A stretch of 64,000 nt of DNA from Vitreoscilla stercoraria DSM 513 (GCF_000382305.1 NZ_KB908026.1:55493-119492), one strand, 5' to 3'; counted from the first letter of the stretch, positions 9,082-18,235 are shown. Notes: a model not told the origin generated them from the sequence alone. Numbers and translations are program-made.

Positions 9082-9185
9082 AAAGCGTCCTGTAAACGCT
9101 GATATCCAAATCAAAACCAACAAAATGGCAGATAATGCTGCTTTTAATCATTTAGAATGCGCTATACAAGGCTTACAGGACGCTT
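9082..9185. repeat. Inverted DUS pair with wide spacing
   Basis: AAAGCGTCCTGTAAA (9082-9096) and TTACAGGACGCTT (9173-9185) face each other 76 bp apart in the divergent metH/lipoprotein intergenic region. The loop is too long for a terminator, so here the pair looks like uptake signal only. Confidence 0.75.
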
Positions 9186-9273
9186 CATATTCCATACAAG
9201 TTCATTCAAATACTCAAAAGACACACAAAACATGGTCAAAAAGCTAAAATAAGCATCATTTTAAGGAATTGGC

Positions 9274-9642
9274 ATGAATCATTTACATCGACTTTCATGG
9301 GTTTGCGCCGCTGTCATTTTGAGCGCTTGTACACCCACAGACACCAACAACACACCCGCCAAACCGCGTCTATCAGAAGTGGCTCAAAATGGTTTTAGCG
9401 AAACTTTTGAACAAGAATACATAGACCAATGTTTAAAAGAGCAAACATCGGTGAATGTGGATACCAAAGTATATTGCTTTTGCATGGGCAGTTTTGTCGT
9501 GCGTGACAACCAAGCAGACGAATTCATGCCTTTGTGGCAAGCACATTTGGCAGATACCAAAACAGCTGAACAGACGGCTGTATGGGCGGCTTTGGCTGAT
9601 ACTGCAAAAAAACAACGTGGTTGTAAAATTGAAAAATTCTGA
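9274..9642 (+). CDS. Small hypothetical lipoprotein
   Basis: A 122-aa protein with a type II signal peptide: a short basic start, a hydrophobic run and lipobox LSAC, with the lipidated cysteine at residue 19. The mature part is acidic to neutral with three further cysteines (two as CFC near residues 69-71, one near the C terminus), possibly disulfide-bonded in the periplasm. AAGGA precedes the ATG. I do not recognise a domain. The stop abuts a parS-like palindrome. Confidence 0.75.
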   Translation: MNHLHRLSWVCAAVILSACTPTDTNNTPAKPRLSEVAQNGFSETFEQEYIDQCLKEQTSVNVDTKVYCFCMGSFVVRDNQADEFMPLWQAHLADTKTAEQTAVWAALADTAKKQRGCKIEKF

Positions 9643-9658
9643 CGTTTCACGTGAAACA
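9643..9658. promoter_or_regulatory. parS-like ParB site (15/16)
   Basis: CGTTTCACGTGAAACA matches the ParB consensus TGTTTCACGTGAAACA at 15 of 16 positions and includes the perfect 14-bp palindrome. It lies immediately after the lipoprotein stop codon. A second, perfect copy is at 57926-57941. Confidence 0.85.
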
Positions 9659-9676
9659 ACACTTTAAGGAACATCT

Positions 9677-10274
9677 ATGTATACCGTTTTTGGCGATACC
9701 CAATCAGGTAATTGCTATAAAATCCAATTGTTAATGCAACATTTAGACATCGCTCATCAATGGGTGAACATCGATATTTTGGCGGGTGACACACAAACCG
9801 ATGCTTTTTTAAGCAAAAATCCTCATGGCAAAATTCCCGTTTTACAATTGCCCAGCGGTAAATATTTGCATGAATCCAATGCCATTTTGAATTATTTGGC
9901 ATATCAAACCACTTATTTACCAACCGACCGCTTGCAACATGCTCAAGTGTTGGCATGGCAATTTTTTGAGCAATACAGCCATGAGCCCTACATTGCTGTG
10001 GCGCGATTTATTGCCAAATATTTAGGGCTGCCTGAAGCGCGACGCCACGAATACGAATCCAAACAAATCGGCGGCCACAAAGCTTTGGCAATGATGGAAA
10101 ATACCTTAAGCCAACAAGCGTATTTGGTCGGTGAGACGATGAGCATTGCCGACATCAGTTTGTAGGCACACCCATGTGGCCGATGAAGGTGGTTTTGATT
10201 TAAGCATGTATCCTGCGCTACGAGCTTGGTTGTCACGCATCGCAGCCCATCCCAAGCACATTGCTATGGCTTAA
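9677..10274 (+). pseudogene. Glutathione S-transferase family gene with C-terminal frameshift
   Basis: The first 162 residues are a normal GST: N-terminal domain with HESNAILNYLA, then a C-terminal helical domain up to MSIADISL. The frame then meets TAG at 10163. Reading continues in the +1 frame as HVADEGGFDLSMYPALRAW to a TAA at 10272-10274, which is the expected end of a GST of about 200 aa. Seven bases lie between the two matching parts where nine would be expected, so a 2-nt deletion, a 1-nt insertion or a sequencing error is likely. The truncated product would lack the last two helices. Confidence 0.8.
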
Positions 10275-10302
10275 TCCATTCAAGCACCGATTTATTATGG
10301 GT

Positions 10303-11118
10303 TCAGACATCCCAAGCAGGGGAGAAATCTGGATGGATGGTGCGAATGTTTTTTGGCAATGCATTAATCAAAGCCACATCGTGTGCATCCAATTGCAATT
10401 GAGCGGCCTGTAAATTATTATGCAAATGCTCACATGAGCTGGCTTTGGGAATGACTGCCACCTGGTCTTGTTGCAACAACCACGCCAACGCCACTTGATG
10501 AGCCGTCACACCATATTTGTCTGCAATCGTTTGCAACACAGGAAATTGTGACAAATCCCCGCGCGCCAATGGGCAATACGCAGTCAGCATCATATTGTGT
10601 GATTGCGTAAAACCCAAAACCGCTTTTTGCTGCAAACTGATATGGTATTCCACTTGATTGACAGCCAGTTGTTCTCCGACTATGCCCCAAGCTTGTTGCA
10701 ACAACGGTACGGTAAAATTGGCCACACCAATGTGTTTTGCCCAACCTTGTTGTTGGATTTTGACCAAGGCTTCTAAACTGGCTGCCATATTCCAATTAGA
10801 ATCTGTGCTTGGCCAATGAATCAGCAACAAATCCACATAATCCATTTGTAAATTTTCAAGACTGGTCGCAGCGGAACGTTCCATTGCAACAGGACTTAAT
10901 TGATCGTGCCAAATTTTGGTGGTTAAAAACAGCTCTGAGCGTTTAACGCCACTTTGAATGATACCCGCTCCAACCGCAGCTTCATTGTCATAGCGCGGTG
11001 CAGTATCAATATGACGATAACCCAGCTCAATCGCTTGTGTGACCACATCCGTAGCTTGCTCACCCAATAAACACCACGTACCCAAGCCAATACGAGGCAT
11101 ATGCATTGTTACTGTCAT
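10303..11118 (-). CDS. dkgB: Aldo/keto reductase, DkgB-like
   Basis: A 271-aa NADPH-dependent (beta/alpha)8 reductase. It keeps the catalytic tetrad: Asp in HIDTAPRYDNE (with Tyr), Lys in LTTKIW and His in LLIHWPS. GVANFT and the C-terminal VIPKASS coenzyme-binding segment are also present. Along its length it resembles E. coli DkgB (2,5-diketo-D-gluconate / methylglyoxal reductase). The start at 11118 is chosen because GGGAAGGG lies just upstream; an ATG 15 nt further out would overlap that site. An intragenic GCGGCC-type DUS (10402-10414) encodes LQAA. The real substrate is not known. Confidence 0.9.
   Translation of the reverse strand: MTVTMHMPRIGLGTWCLLGEQATDVVTQAIELGYRHIDTAPRYDNEAAVGAGIIQSGVKRSELFLTTKIWHDQLSPVAMERSAATSLENLQMDYVDLLLIHWPSTDSNWNMAASLEALVKIQQQGWAKHIGVANFTVPLLQQAWGIVGEQLAVNQVEYHISLQQKAVLGFTQSHNMMLTAYCPLARGDLSQFPVLQTIADKYGVTAHQVALAWLLQQDQVAVIPKASSCEHLHNNLQAAQLQLDAHDVALINALPKNIRTIHPDFSPAWDV
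10402..10414 (+). repeat. Intragenic DUS, GCGGCC type
   Basis: AGCGGCCTGTAAA on the plus strand. In the minus-strand dkgB frame it encodes Leu-Gln-Ala-Ala. Confidence 0.8.
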
Positions 11119-11149
11119 TGCAACCCTTCCCAAATAGCCAAAGACGTTA

Positions 11150-11872
11150 TTAATGCTCTCGCATCTGTTTGCGCAGCGTGGCCAATTGGCGACGGCTCAC
11201 AGGCAAGATTTCTTCCAAATCTATAATTTTGGCACCCCAGTTAGCAGCATCATCCGTATGCTTACCAGGCAAGCGCACCAAAGAATCCAAACCATGTTTC
11301 ATTACAATGGCGTTTCTGTGAATGCGAACCACCTTATCACCGAGCAACTCCTCCCAATAAATCAAAGTTTTGGGCAAATCATAAGTCGAACCATCGGCAG
11401 TCACCAAGATGACACTTTTTTCTTCTGCAATCAAATAACGGCTCTTTTGCCATGGAATTTCAATCATACGCTCACGGCTCATGACTTTAAAACAATCAAA
11501 TTCATCACTAGGCTTATCATGCGAAATGCGTTGCAAAGCGGCCTGTAAGCGACTGATTTTAATGGGCTTCAATAAATAATCTACCGCCGCCAAATCATAC
11601 GCTTTCAAAGCATGTTCTTCATATGCCGTCGTAAAAACAATTTTTGGAGGATTGCCTGAGGAACGGTTGATGCGCTCCACCAGCGTTAATCCATCCATTT
11701 CAGGCAAACCTATATCGACAAAGGCAACATCCACTTGGTGTTGAGTAAGCCAATCTAAAGCAGCTTGTGGGTGCTCAAAATGCTGTAATAAAATAACTTG
11801 GCAATCTTTCAGCAACACACGCAAACGTTCTGCAGCCAATACTTCATCTTCCACAATGATGGCACTGAGCAT
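11150..11872 (-). CDS. LytTR-family response regulator (AlgR-like)
   Basis: A 240-aa two-component regulator. The receiver domain (about 1-120) has the acidic pair in VEDE, the phosphorylatable Asp in VAFVDIGLPEMDG, Thr in FTTAYEEHAL and Lys in LLKPIK. The C-terminal LytTR DNA-binding domain includes LIYWEELLGDKVVRIHRNAIV. The start at 11872 has AGGAGG seven bases upstream; a longer ORF start (11896) ignores this. It resembles AlgR-type regulators. No sensor kinase (AlgZ/FimS) is adjacent, so the partner is elsewhere. An intragenic DUS at 11535-11548 encodes LQAA. Confidence 0.9.
   Translation of the reverse strand: MLSAIIVEDEVLAAERLRVLLKDCQVILLQHFEHPQAALDWLTQHQVDVAFVDIGLPEMDGLTLVERINRSSGNPPKIVFTTAYEEHALKAYDLAAVDYLLKPIKISRLQAALQRISHDKPSDEFDCFKVMSRERMIEIPWQKSRYLIAEEKSVILVTADGSTYDLPKTLIYWEELLGDKVVRIHRNAIVMKHGLDSLVRLPGKHTDDAANWGAKIIDLEEILPVSRRQLATLRKQMREH
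11535..11548 (+). repeat. Intragenic DUS, GCGGCC type
   Basis: AAAGCGGCCTGTAA within the response-regulator gene, read on its minus strand as Leu-Gln-Ala-Ala. Confidence 0.8.
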
Positions 11873-11950
11873 TGTATTTCCTCCTAAATTAACCAAACTC
11901 CCCCGAATTATTTTAAATGTATGGTGGGTTTGTTTGGTTCATCTACATCA

Positions 11951-11985
11951 AAAAAGCCACAACCTTCCCTCGGCTGTGGCTTTTT
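11951..11985 (-). terminator. Intrinsic terminator after dksA (non-DUS)
   Basis: AAAAAGCCACA (11951-11961) / TGTGGCTTTTT (11975-11985) lies 20 nt beyond the dksA stop and gives a T run in the dksA direction. Confidence 0.8.
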
Positions 11986-12004
11986 ACATCTCACAAACCT
12001 AATA

Positions 12005-12421
12005 TTAATCAGCAAATTGCTTTTTAACTTGCTCACGACGCTCTTGCGCCTCTACTGACAAGTTGGCAGTTGGACGCGCCAATAAGCGTTTTAGACCAAT
12101 CGGTTCATCAGTATCTTTACAATAGCCATAAGAACCATCTTCAATTTGACGCAAAGCCGATTGAATCTTGGTCAACAATTTACGCTCACGGTCACGTGTA
12201 CGCAATTCCAATGCATATTCTTCTTCCAAAGTCGCACGGTCAGCAGGATCTGGTGTCACCACTTGTTCTTGCAAATGATTGGTTGTCGCATTGGCATTGC
12301 TTAACAACTCTTCTTGCAATGAATTTAACAATTCTTTGAAGAAAGCCAAGTGGTCTTCATTCATGTAATCTTCTTCTGGACCAGCCCAGCTGATGATGTC
12401 TTTCTCGGTTAATTTAGCCAT
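12005..12421 (-). CDS. dksA: RNA polymerase-binding transcription factor DksA
   Basis: A 138-aa protein that binds the RNA polymerase secondary channel and works with ppGpp in stringent control. The coiled coil holds the acidic tip in PDPADRATLEEE, followed by the globular zinc-finger region YGYCKDTDEPIGLKRLLARPTA. Only one of the four zinc cysteines of E. coli DksA remains (Cys then Thr, and Ser-Val-Glu-Ala in place of the second Cys pair). From memory, this single-Cys pattern is common in alpha- and beta-proteobacterial DksA and is not damage. The start is set by GGAGGGG upstream; an open extension of 38 codons lacks support. Confidence 0.95.
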   Translation of the reverse strand: MAKLTEKDIISWAGPEEDYMNEDHLAFFKELLNSLQEELLSNANATTNHLQEQVVTPDPADRATLEEEYALELRTRDRERKLLTKIQSALRQIEDGSYGYCKDTDEPIGLKRLLARPTANLSVEAQERREQVKKQFAD

Positions 12422-12634
12422 AGTAAAGCCCCTCCACTTAGCGTTACCATTGATTTTGATAACGTCGGTTAAATCGGTTTGATTTTTATTAAAAAACGCG
12501 CGGCATATTAACACATTTACCGCTACCGATTTCAATACCCATCAATTACATAGCAAAGCTTAAGCTGAAAAACTAAGACTTCTGACATTCTAATAGGTTT
12601 CTTTGCGTGCTTGGATTCAGGTTACAGCAGAGAA

Positions 12635-13201
12635 TCATTGCAAATACCAAGCGTTCAAGCTTTGTTGCAAATATGGTAATACTGCTGACAACCACCACCA
12701 TAAAAACAAAACCAAAATCGCAGCTGAAAAATCAAATTGGCGATAACGCATCCATGCAAAAGGCTTGGTCAACGGACGGTAAATGCGTTGCATGACTGTC
12801 AATAAATGAGTGGGTTGTTGCTGCCAACTTAAGATGGTTTGAATCAACAAACCCATGAGCAAAGAATAAGTCGCTGCTTTTAAGGCCGTTAAAACCGTAG
12901 ACAAAACACTACCTGCCAAAAACACCACATTGCCCAAAACAGTCACATCACGAAACAACCACAACGCCACCACCAAATGCATCACATAAATGAATATCAA
13001 TGCCGAAGCCACCGAGGCCATGTCAAACCAACCTAAAGGCGGCAATATACGGCGCAAGGGTTTTACCATCCATTGCGTGGTACGCATCGTAAATTGCGCC
13101 AATGGATGATCAATGTGCAAACGACCGTATTGCAACAACATACGGCTAAAACACAAAATCCCAAAAATCAACGCCAACATATGCATGATTTCAACCATCA
13201 T
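12635..13201 (-). CDS. yggT: YggT family membrane protein
   Basis: A 188-aa inner-membrane protein with two YGGT units, each a hydrophobic helix pair around a PLRRILP- or PLTKPF-like loop (WMVKPLRRILPPLGWFD and IYRPLTKPFAWMRYRQFDF). The family is linked to cell-division positioning and ion homeostasis in other bacteria. It lies 11 nt downstream of proC, the common proC-yggT order, so the two are probably co-transcribed. Confidence 0.88.
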   Translation of the reverse strand: MMVEIMHMLALIFGILCFSRMLLQYGRLHIDHPLAQFTMRTTQWMVKPLRRILPPLGWFDMASVASALIFIYVMHLVVALWLFRDVTVLGNVVFLAGSVLSTVLTALKAATYSLLMGLLIQTILSWQQQPTHLLTVMQRIYRPLTKPFAWMRYRQFDFSAAILVLFLWWWLSAVLPYLQQSLNAWYLQ

Positions 13202-13212
13202 CGCCGTAACCT

Positions 13213-14010
13213 TTATGCTTGTGACAATTGCTGTTGCATCTCTTCAGAACGTGCCACGCAAGCCGCCACACCTTGTTCTATGCCTTGTGCCACTTGTGCT
13301 GCTTCCAATGCGCTAATGGCTGCAAATGTGGTGCCACCTTTAGAAGTCACATTTTGCTGCAATTGTGCAAATGGCAAACCCGATTGTTCTGCCAAAGTCA
13401 CCGCACCTTTGAAGGTGGCCAAACTCAATTCACGGGCTGTTTCAACATCAAAACCTTGTTGCTGTGCCGCTTGTGCCAAAGCTTCTAACAAATAAAATAC
13501 ATAAGCAGGACCACTACCTGACACACCTGTAATGGCATGCATTTGCGTTTCAACGTCCAACCAATGCACCGCTCCCACGCTTTGCATGATTTGTGTGGCA
13601 ATGTCTTTATCACTTTGAGCAATGTGTGCAGGTGCATACAGCCCAGCCACGCCCAAGCCCACTTGCGCAGGCGTATTAGGCATAATGCGAATCACACGCT
13701 CATTACCCGCCATCGCTGCCAAAGTTTGCGTATCTAAACCCGCTGCAATCGACAAAATCAACGCGCCATTGCTGCGAGCATCGGATAAAGCTTGCGCCAT
13801 GTCTTGTGGCTTCACTGCCAATAGCAACACATCTTCAGCATGTAACGAAGGCAAACTTTCTGCCACTGCCACGCCATAAGCGTCCTGTAAATATTGACGC
13901 TTGTCAGCATGGCTTTCAATCACCGTAATATCAAAACGCGGTGTTTTGATTAAACCCGAAACAATGGCTTGGCACATATTGCCACCGCCTAAAAAATACA
14001 ATTTTTGCAT
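13213..14010 (-). CDS. proC: Pyrroline-5-carboxylate reductase
   Basis: A 265-aa enzyme for the last step of proline synthesis: pyrroline-5-carboxylate plus NAD(P)H to proline. FLGGGNMCQAI is the Rossmann nucleotide loop. AVKPQDM, RIMPNTPA and the C-terminal GVSGSGPAYVF with TSKGGTT are ProC signatures. The length is typical. It is followed closely by yggT. A DUS at 13878-13891 encodes LQDA. A degenerate DUS (TTTCAGGACGCTT) lies just upstream near 14018. Confidence 0.95.
   Translation of the reverse strand: MQKLYFLGGGNMCQAIVSGLIKTPRFDITVIESHADKRQYLQDAYGVAVAESLPSLHAEDVLLLAVKPQDMAQALSDARSNGALILSIAAGLDTQTLAAMAGNERVIRIMPNTPAQVGLGVAGLYAPAHIAQSDKDIATQIMQSVGAVHWLDVETQMHAITGVSGSGPAYVFYLLEALAQAAQQQGFDVETARELSLATFKGAVTLAEQSGLPFAQLQQNVTSKGGTTFAAISALEAAQVAQGIEQGVAACVARSEEMQQQLSQA
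13878..13891 (+). repeat. Intragenic DUS in proC
   Basis: AAGCGTCCTGTAAA on the plus strand, read in the minus-strand gene as Leu-Gln-Asp-Ala. Confidence 0.85.
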
Positions 14011-14081
14011 GTGTGTCTTTCAGGACGCTTGTATGCGTCTGTTCATCATCATAATTGGAAATTCAAAACTGGCTGGTAGAT

Positions 14082-14780
14082 TTAAGCAGGATAATGACGA
14101 TGGCCAAAAATAGCCGAGCCTATGCGCACATGGGTCGAACCAGCAGCAATCGCCGCTTCCATATCCGCACTCATACCCATAGACAACACATCCACAGCCA
14201 AACCTGCCGCTTGCAATTGCTGCAACAAGGTTTGCATCAACGCAAGTTCCTGCTCTAATTTTACAACATCATCCATGTGGCTGGGCACACACATCAAGCC
14301 GCGCAAACGCAATTGCGGCAAAGTGACAATGGTTTGTGCCAATGCCAATACATCGCTTGGATTCACGCCATGCTTGGCATCGCTGCCTGAAGTATTTACC
14401 TCAATACAAACATTCAATGGCGGCAAGTTTACAGGACGCTGCTCACTCAAACGTTTGGCAATTTTTTCACGGTCTACCGTATGTACCCAAGCAGCTTTTT
14501 CGGCCACGATACGGCTTTTATTGGATTGGATTTGCCCAATGATGTGCCATTCAATGTCCAAATCCGCCAATTCAATGGTTTTTTGCGTCCATTCTTGAAT
14601 ATAATTTTCGCCAAAATGTCGTTGTCCTTGCTCATAAAGCGTGCGAATATCCGCACTTGGAAACGTCTTGCTAACGGCAATCAAGTTGACCGCACTGTCA
14701 CTTTGGCGATGCTGTTGTGACAATTGTTTGACTTTATTGATAACCGATTGATAGTTTTGTATTAAACTGTTTTGGTTCAT
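14082..14780 (-). CDS. yggS: YggS/PLPBP family PLP homeostasis protein
   Basis: A 232-aa single-domain alanine-racemase-like barrel. NLIAVSKTFP contains the PLP lysine; HFGENYIQEW, WHIIGQIQSNK and MGMSADMEAAIAAGSTHVRIG are family signatures. These proteins bind PLP without known catalysis and buffer vitamin B6 and amino-acid pools. The start at 14780 (MNQNSL) agrees with the family length; the frame stays open 28 codons upstream with Cys-rich, unlikely sequence. It lies upstream of proC on the same strand, the common yggS-proC-yggT order. Confidence 0.92.
   Translation of the reverse strand: MNQNSLIQNYQSVINKVKQLSQQHRQSDSAVNLIAVSKTFPSADIRTLYEQGQRHFGENYIQEWTQKTIELADLDIEWHIIGQIQSNKSRIVAEKAAWVHTVDREKIAKRLSEQRPVNLPPLNVCIEVNTSGSDAKHGVNPSDVLALAQTIVTLPQLRLRGLMCVPSHMDDVVKLEQELALMQTLLQQLQAAGLAVDVLSMGMSADMEAAIAAGSTHVRIGSAIFGHRHYPA
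14428..14440 (-). repeat. Intragenic DUS in yggS
   Basis: TTTACAGGACGCT on the plus strand (DUS on the minus strand). Here the gene reads it as Arg-Pro-Val-Asn instead of the usual LQDA. Confidence 0.75.
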
Positions 14781-14931
14781 GACCACCGCTCCGAATTTTG
14801 AACAATCGGCATATTTTTCGCAGCCGAAACAACATGAAACCATATCATAAATCAAAGCTCGCAAGGCAGTGTCAGGCTACAATCCGCCATCATAATAACC
14901 ACTCATTGAATACATACATTAAGGGATGACC

Positions 14932-15975
14932 ATGCAAATTACCGATTTATTGGCATTTAGTGTCAAAAATAAGGCTTCAGACTTACACATCAGTACCGGT
15001 TTGCCACCAATGATTCGTGTGAACGGTGACGTGCGCCGCATCAATTTGCCAGCCGCTTCGCAAGAAGAGGTTTTTGACATGATTACCGATGTGATGAATG
15101 ACAATCAGCGTAAAATTTTCCAACAAAACTTGGAAACGGACTTTTCGTTTGAGTTGCCCAATATTGCCCGTTTTCGTGTGAATGCATTCATGGGTAATCG
15201 TGGTCCTGCTGCCGTTTTTCGTACCATTCCCAGTACGGTTTTAACGCTAGAACAATTGAATGCGCCTAAGATTTTTGAAAAAATTTCCGATACGCCGCGT
15301 GGTTTGGTCTTGGTGACAGGTCCGACGGGTTCTGGTAAGTCTACCACTTTGGCAGCGATGATTAACTATATCAACGAAAACCATCCTGCGCATATCTTGA
15401 CGATTGAAGACCCAATCGAGTTTGTACACCAACCGAAAAAATCTTTGGTCAACCAACGTGAATTGCACCAACACACCCACAGTTTTGCCAATGCCTTGAA
15501 GTCTGCCTTGCGTGAAGACCCAGACGTGATTTTGGTCGGTGAGATGCGTGATCCTGAAACGATTGGTTTGGCTTTGACTGCTGCGGAAACGGGTCACTTA
15601 GTGTTTGGTACCTTGCATACTACAGGCGCAGCCAAAACCGTCGACCGTATTGTAGACGTGTTTCCAGCAGGTGAAAAAGAGATGGTACGTTCGATGTTGT
15701 CTGAAAGCTTGCGTGCGGTAATTTCACAAACCTTGCTCAAGACCAAAGATGGTTCAGGCCGCGTTGCAGCACATGAGATTATGATCAGTACGCCTGCGGT
15801 ACGTAACTTGATTCGTGAAAACAAAATTGCGCAAATTGGCTCTGTGATGCAAACAGGTCAACAGTTTGGCATGCAAACTTTGGATCAATGCTTACAAAAC
15901 TTGGTACGCCGTGGTCAAATTTCTTTGGATGTGGCACGCGGCAAGGCTTCCAATCCTGATTTAATTAATAGCTAA
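14932..15975 (+). CDS. pilT: Type IV pilus retraction ATPase PilT
   Basis: A 347-aa hexameric secretion-type ATPase that depolymerises type IV pili, needed for twitching and natural transformation. It begins MQITDLLAFSVKNKASDLHIS, as in Neisseria. Walker A is GPTGSGKST near residue 131. The Asp box, Walker B (DVILVGEMRD) and His box (GTLHTTGA) are intact, and the AIRNLI-like motif is VRNLIRE. I prefer the ATG at 14932 over one 6 nt upstream because AAGGGA is then at normal spacing. pilU follows 14 nt later, so the two probably form an operon. Confidence 0.97.
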   Translation: MQITDLLAFSVKNKASDLHISTGLPPMIRVNGDVRRINLPAASQEEVFDMITDVMNDNQRKIFQQNLETDFSFELPNIARFRVNAFMGNRGPAAVFRTIPSTVLTLEQLNAPKIFEKISDTPRGLVLVTGPTGSGKSTTLAAMINYINENHPAHILTIEDPIEFVHQPKKSLVNQRELHQHTHSFANALKSALREDPDVILVGEMRDPETIGLALTAAETGHLVFGTLHTTGAAKTVDRIVDVFPAGEKEMVRSMLSESLRAVISQTLLKTKDGSGRVAAHEIMISTPAVRNLIRENKIAQIGSVMQTGQQFGMQTLDQCLQNLVRRGQISLDVARGKASNPDLINS

Positions 15976-15989
15976 TTTGGAGCTTCATC

Positions 15990-17255
15990 ATGTCTAATGA
16001 TACTAATGAACTGTTATCCATGCTCAATGATGTGGCCAGCCAAAAAACATCTGAGCTTGAAGTACAGTCACCAGCTAACAGCCAAACAACCACAACCACA
16101 CAACCCATACATTCATCACAAACCTTGCAGCAAGCGTATTTGAATTTACAAAAAATCATGATTTACGCTGCCGAAAAAAATGCTTCGGATATTTTCATTG
16201 CGCCAGAATTCCCACCTGCGGTGAAAATCAACGGCAAAATTACACCATTGTCTTCCAAGCCTTTTACCGCTGAAAACACACGTGAAACCGTGTTGTCTAC
16301 GATGACACCTAAGCAAATCAAACAATTTCACGAAGAGTTGGAAATCAACTACGCCATCAAAGCCAATGCCGATGTGCGTTTCCGTGTGAATGCTTATCAC
16401 GAGCAAGGCCGCATGGGTATGGTGATGCGTAAAATCAACACCGAAATTGCCACTTTAGATGAATTGAAATTACCTGATATTTTGCGTGATTTGGTGTTAG
16501 AGCGCCGTGGTTTGATTATTGTGGTCGGTGCCACAGGTTCTGGTAAATCCACCACCATGGCAGCCATGTTAGACCATCGCAATAAATTGCAAGCAGGTCA
16601 CATTGTCACGATTGAAGACCCTGTCGAGTATGTACACCGCCATCAAAAAAGCATCGTCACCCAACGTGAAGTGGGAATGGATACTTTGAGTTGGCATGCT
16701 GCATTGAAAAGTGCCATGCGTGAAGCACCTGATGTTGTCGTGATTGGTGAGGTTCGTGACGAAGAAAGTATGAGCCGAGCTTTGGAATTGGCACAAACGG
16801 GTCACTTGTGTTTATGTACTTTGCATGCCACCAATGCCAACCAAGCTGTTGAGCGTGTGATTAACTTTTATGAAGAAGCGCGTCACGCTCAAGTGTATAT
16901 GGACTTGGCTTTGAACTTAAAAGCGATTATTTCACAACGTTTGGTGGTTAAAAAAGACGGTACAGGCCGCGCAGTTGCCATGGATATTTTGCTGAACAAT
17001 CCTGCTGTACAAGATTTGGTTTTCAAAGGCGATATTGGCGGTATCAAAGAAATCATGAACCGCGCGCAAGACGAAGGCATGCAAACTTTCGACCAACATT
17101 TATTGCGTTTGTACATCGATGGTACGATTGATTATGAAGAGGCTTTACGCAATGCCGACTCTATCAATGATTTGCGCTTGAGCATCAAACTTTGGGAAGA
17201 GGGTCAAAGCAAGAAAACCGTATTTGATCGTGTGAACAATTTGAATTTGATGTAA
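15990..17255 (+). CDS. pilU: PilT-dependent retraction ATPase PilU
   Basis: A 421-aa PilT paralogue. It has a roughly 45-residue Ser/Thr/Gln-rich N-terminal extension, then the same ATPase core: Walker A GATGSGKST, Walker B DVVVIGEVRD and His box CTLHATNA. The C-terminal tail after LWEEGQSK is typical of PilU. In Neisseria and Pseudomonas, PilU supports PilT-driven retraction under load and affects microcolonies. TTGGAG precedes the ATG. A variant DUS-like GTACAGGCCGC lies near 16970. Confidence 0.95.
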   Translation: MSNDTNELLSMLNDVASQKTSELEVQSPANSQTTTTTQPIHSSQTLQQAYLNLQKIMIYAAEKNASDIFIAPEFPPAVKINGKITPLSSKPFTAENTRETVLSTMTPKQIKQFHEELEINYAIKANADVRFRVNAYHEQGRMGMVMRKINTEIATLDELKLPDILRDLVLERRGLIIVVGATGSGKSTTMAAMLDHRNKLQAGHIVTIEDPVEYVHRHQKSIVTQREVGMDTLSWHAALKSAMREAPDVVVIGEVRDEESMSRALELAQTGHLCLCTLHATNANQAVERVINFYEEARHAQVYMDLALNLKAIISQRLVVKKDGTGRAVAMDILLNNPAVQDLVFKGDIGGIKEIMNRAQDEGMQTFDQHLLRLYIDGTIDYEEALRNADSINDLRLSIKLWEEGQSKKTVFDRVNNLNLM

Positions 17256-17278
17256 ACATTTAAAAGCGTTACATTGAT

Positions 17279-17305
17279 AAGCCACCTATTAAGGTGGCTT
17301 TGTTC
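17279..17305 (+). terminator. Probable weak terminator after pilU
   Basis: AAGCCACCT (17279-17287) / AGGTGGCTT (17292-17300) lies between pilU and rarD. It has a short, interrupted T tail, so read-through is possible. Confidence 0.55.
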
Positions 17306-17319
17306 ATTCAGGAAGACTT

Positions 17320-18216
17320 ATGTCCAACATTCACTATCCCGAGAAGAAGCTCGGGCTGATTTATGCCATCAGCTGTTACATGATTTGGGGTTTGTTTGCC
17401 CTGTATTGGTATCCGCTGACTCAAACCGATATGCCTGCAAGCCAAATTTTGGCACAACGGGTCATTTGGTCTACCGTATTTGCTTTAATTTTAATGGTCG
17501 CCTTGCGCCAAACCAAAATCGTCGTAGATGCGATTAAAACGCCTAAAGTATTGGGTGTGTTTGTTCTGTCTGCGGCTTTATTGGGTGCCAACTGGCTAAT
17601 TTACATTGGTGCGATTACTTCCAATCATGTGTTAGATGCCAGCTTAGGTTATTTTATTTCACCTTTATTCAGCATTTTATTAGGACGATTGTTCTTCAAC
17701 GAACGTTTGTCTTATTTACAGGTCGCTGCTGTGGGCGTCGCATCTTTGGGCGTTATTTGGTTGATTGTGTTGTATGGTAACGTTCCTTGGATTGCCTTGG
17801 GTTTGACCATCAGTTTTGGTTTTTACAGCCTAGTACGCAAACTCGCTCCTTTGCCTGCTTTACCCGGTTTAATGCTGGAAACTTTGTGCATGTTGCCCAT
17901 TGCTTTGTTGTATTTGGCATTTCAACAACAACAAAACACTTTGTATTTGGATTTATCGTCTTTTAATTGGGCGATTTTGGTCGGCTCAGGCATCATCACC
18001 ACCGTACCCTTATTGTTGTTTGCCGCAGGTGCCAAACGCATCAGCATGACAGAAATGGGCATCATCCAATACATTTCACCAACTTTGCAATTGATTACAG
18101 GCTTAATCTTGTTTCACGAAACCTTTAATCAAGACCGTTTCATCGGTTATGCTTTGGTGTGGGCTGCGGTGATTTTGTATTTGCTGTCTTCGTGGCAAAA
18201 ACGCCGCAAAGCGTAA
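17320..18216 (+). CDS. rarD: RarD-type EamA/DMT permease
   Basis: A 298-aa inner-membrane protein with ten hydrophobic segments in two EamA halves. It begins with GLIYAISCYMIWGLFALYWYPL, a strong RarD signature, and contains YIGAITSNHVLDASLGYFISPLF. RarD was named for chloramphenicol sensitivity, but its substrate is not established. A consensus-like AGGAAG precedes the ATG. It is a single gene closed by a DUS hairpin. Confidence 0.88.
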   Translation: MSNIHYPEKKLGLIYAISCYMIWGLFALYWYPLTQTDMPASQILAQRVIWSTVFALILMVALRQTKIVVDAIKTPKVLGVFVLSAALLGANWLIYIGAITSNHVLDASLGYFISPLFSILLGRLFFNERLSYLQVAAVGVASLGVIWLIVLYGNVPWIALGLTISFGFYSLVRKLAPLPALPGLMLETLCMLPIALLYLAFQQQQNTLYLDLSSFNWAILVGSGIITTVPLLLFAAGAKRISMTEMGIIQYISPTLQLITGLILFHETFNQDRFIGYALVWAAVILYLLSSWQKRRKA

Positions 18217-18235
18217 TCATCATCGTGACCATATA

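Noticed and set aside
12005..12421. DksA as a damaged gene because three zinc cysteines are missing
   Set aside because: The single-Cys pattern is, to my knowledge, normal in alpha- and beta-proteobacterial DksA, and the rest is intact.
18111..18124. GTTTCACGAAACC resembling parS
   Set aside because: It lacks the central CACGTG palindrome and lies within rarD coding sequence.
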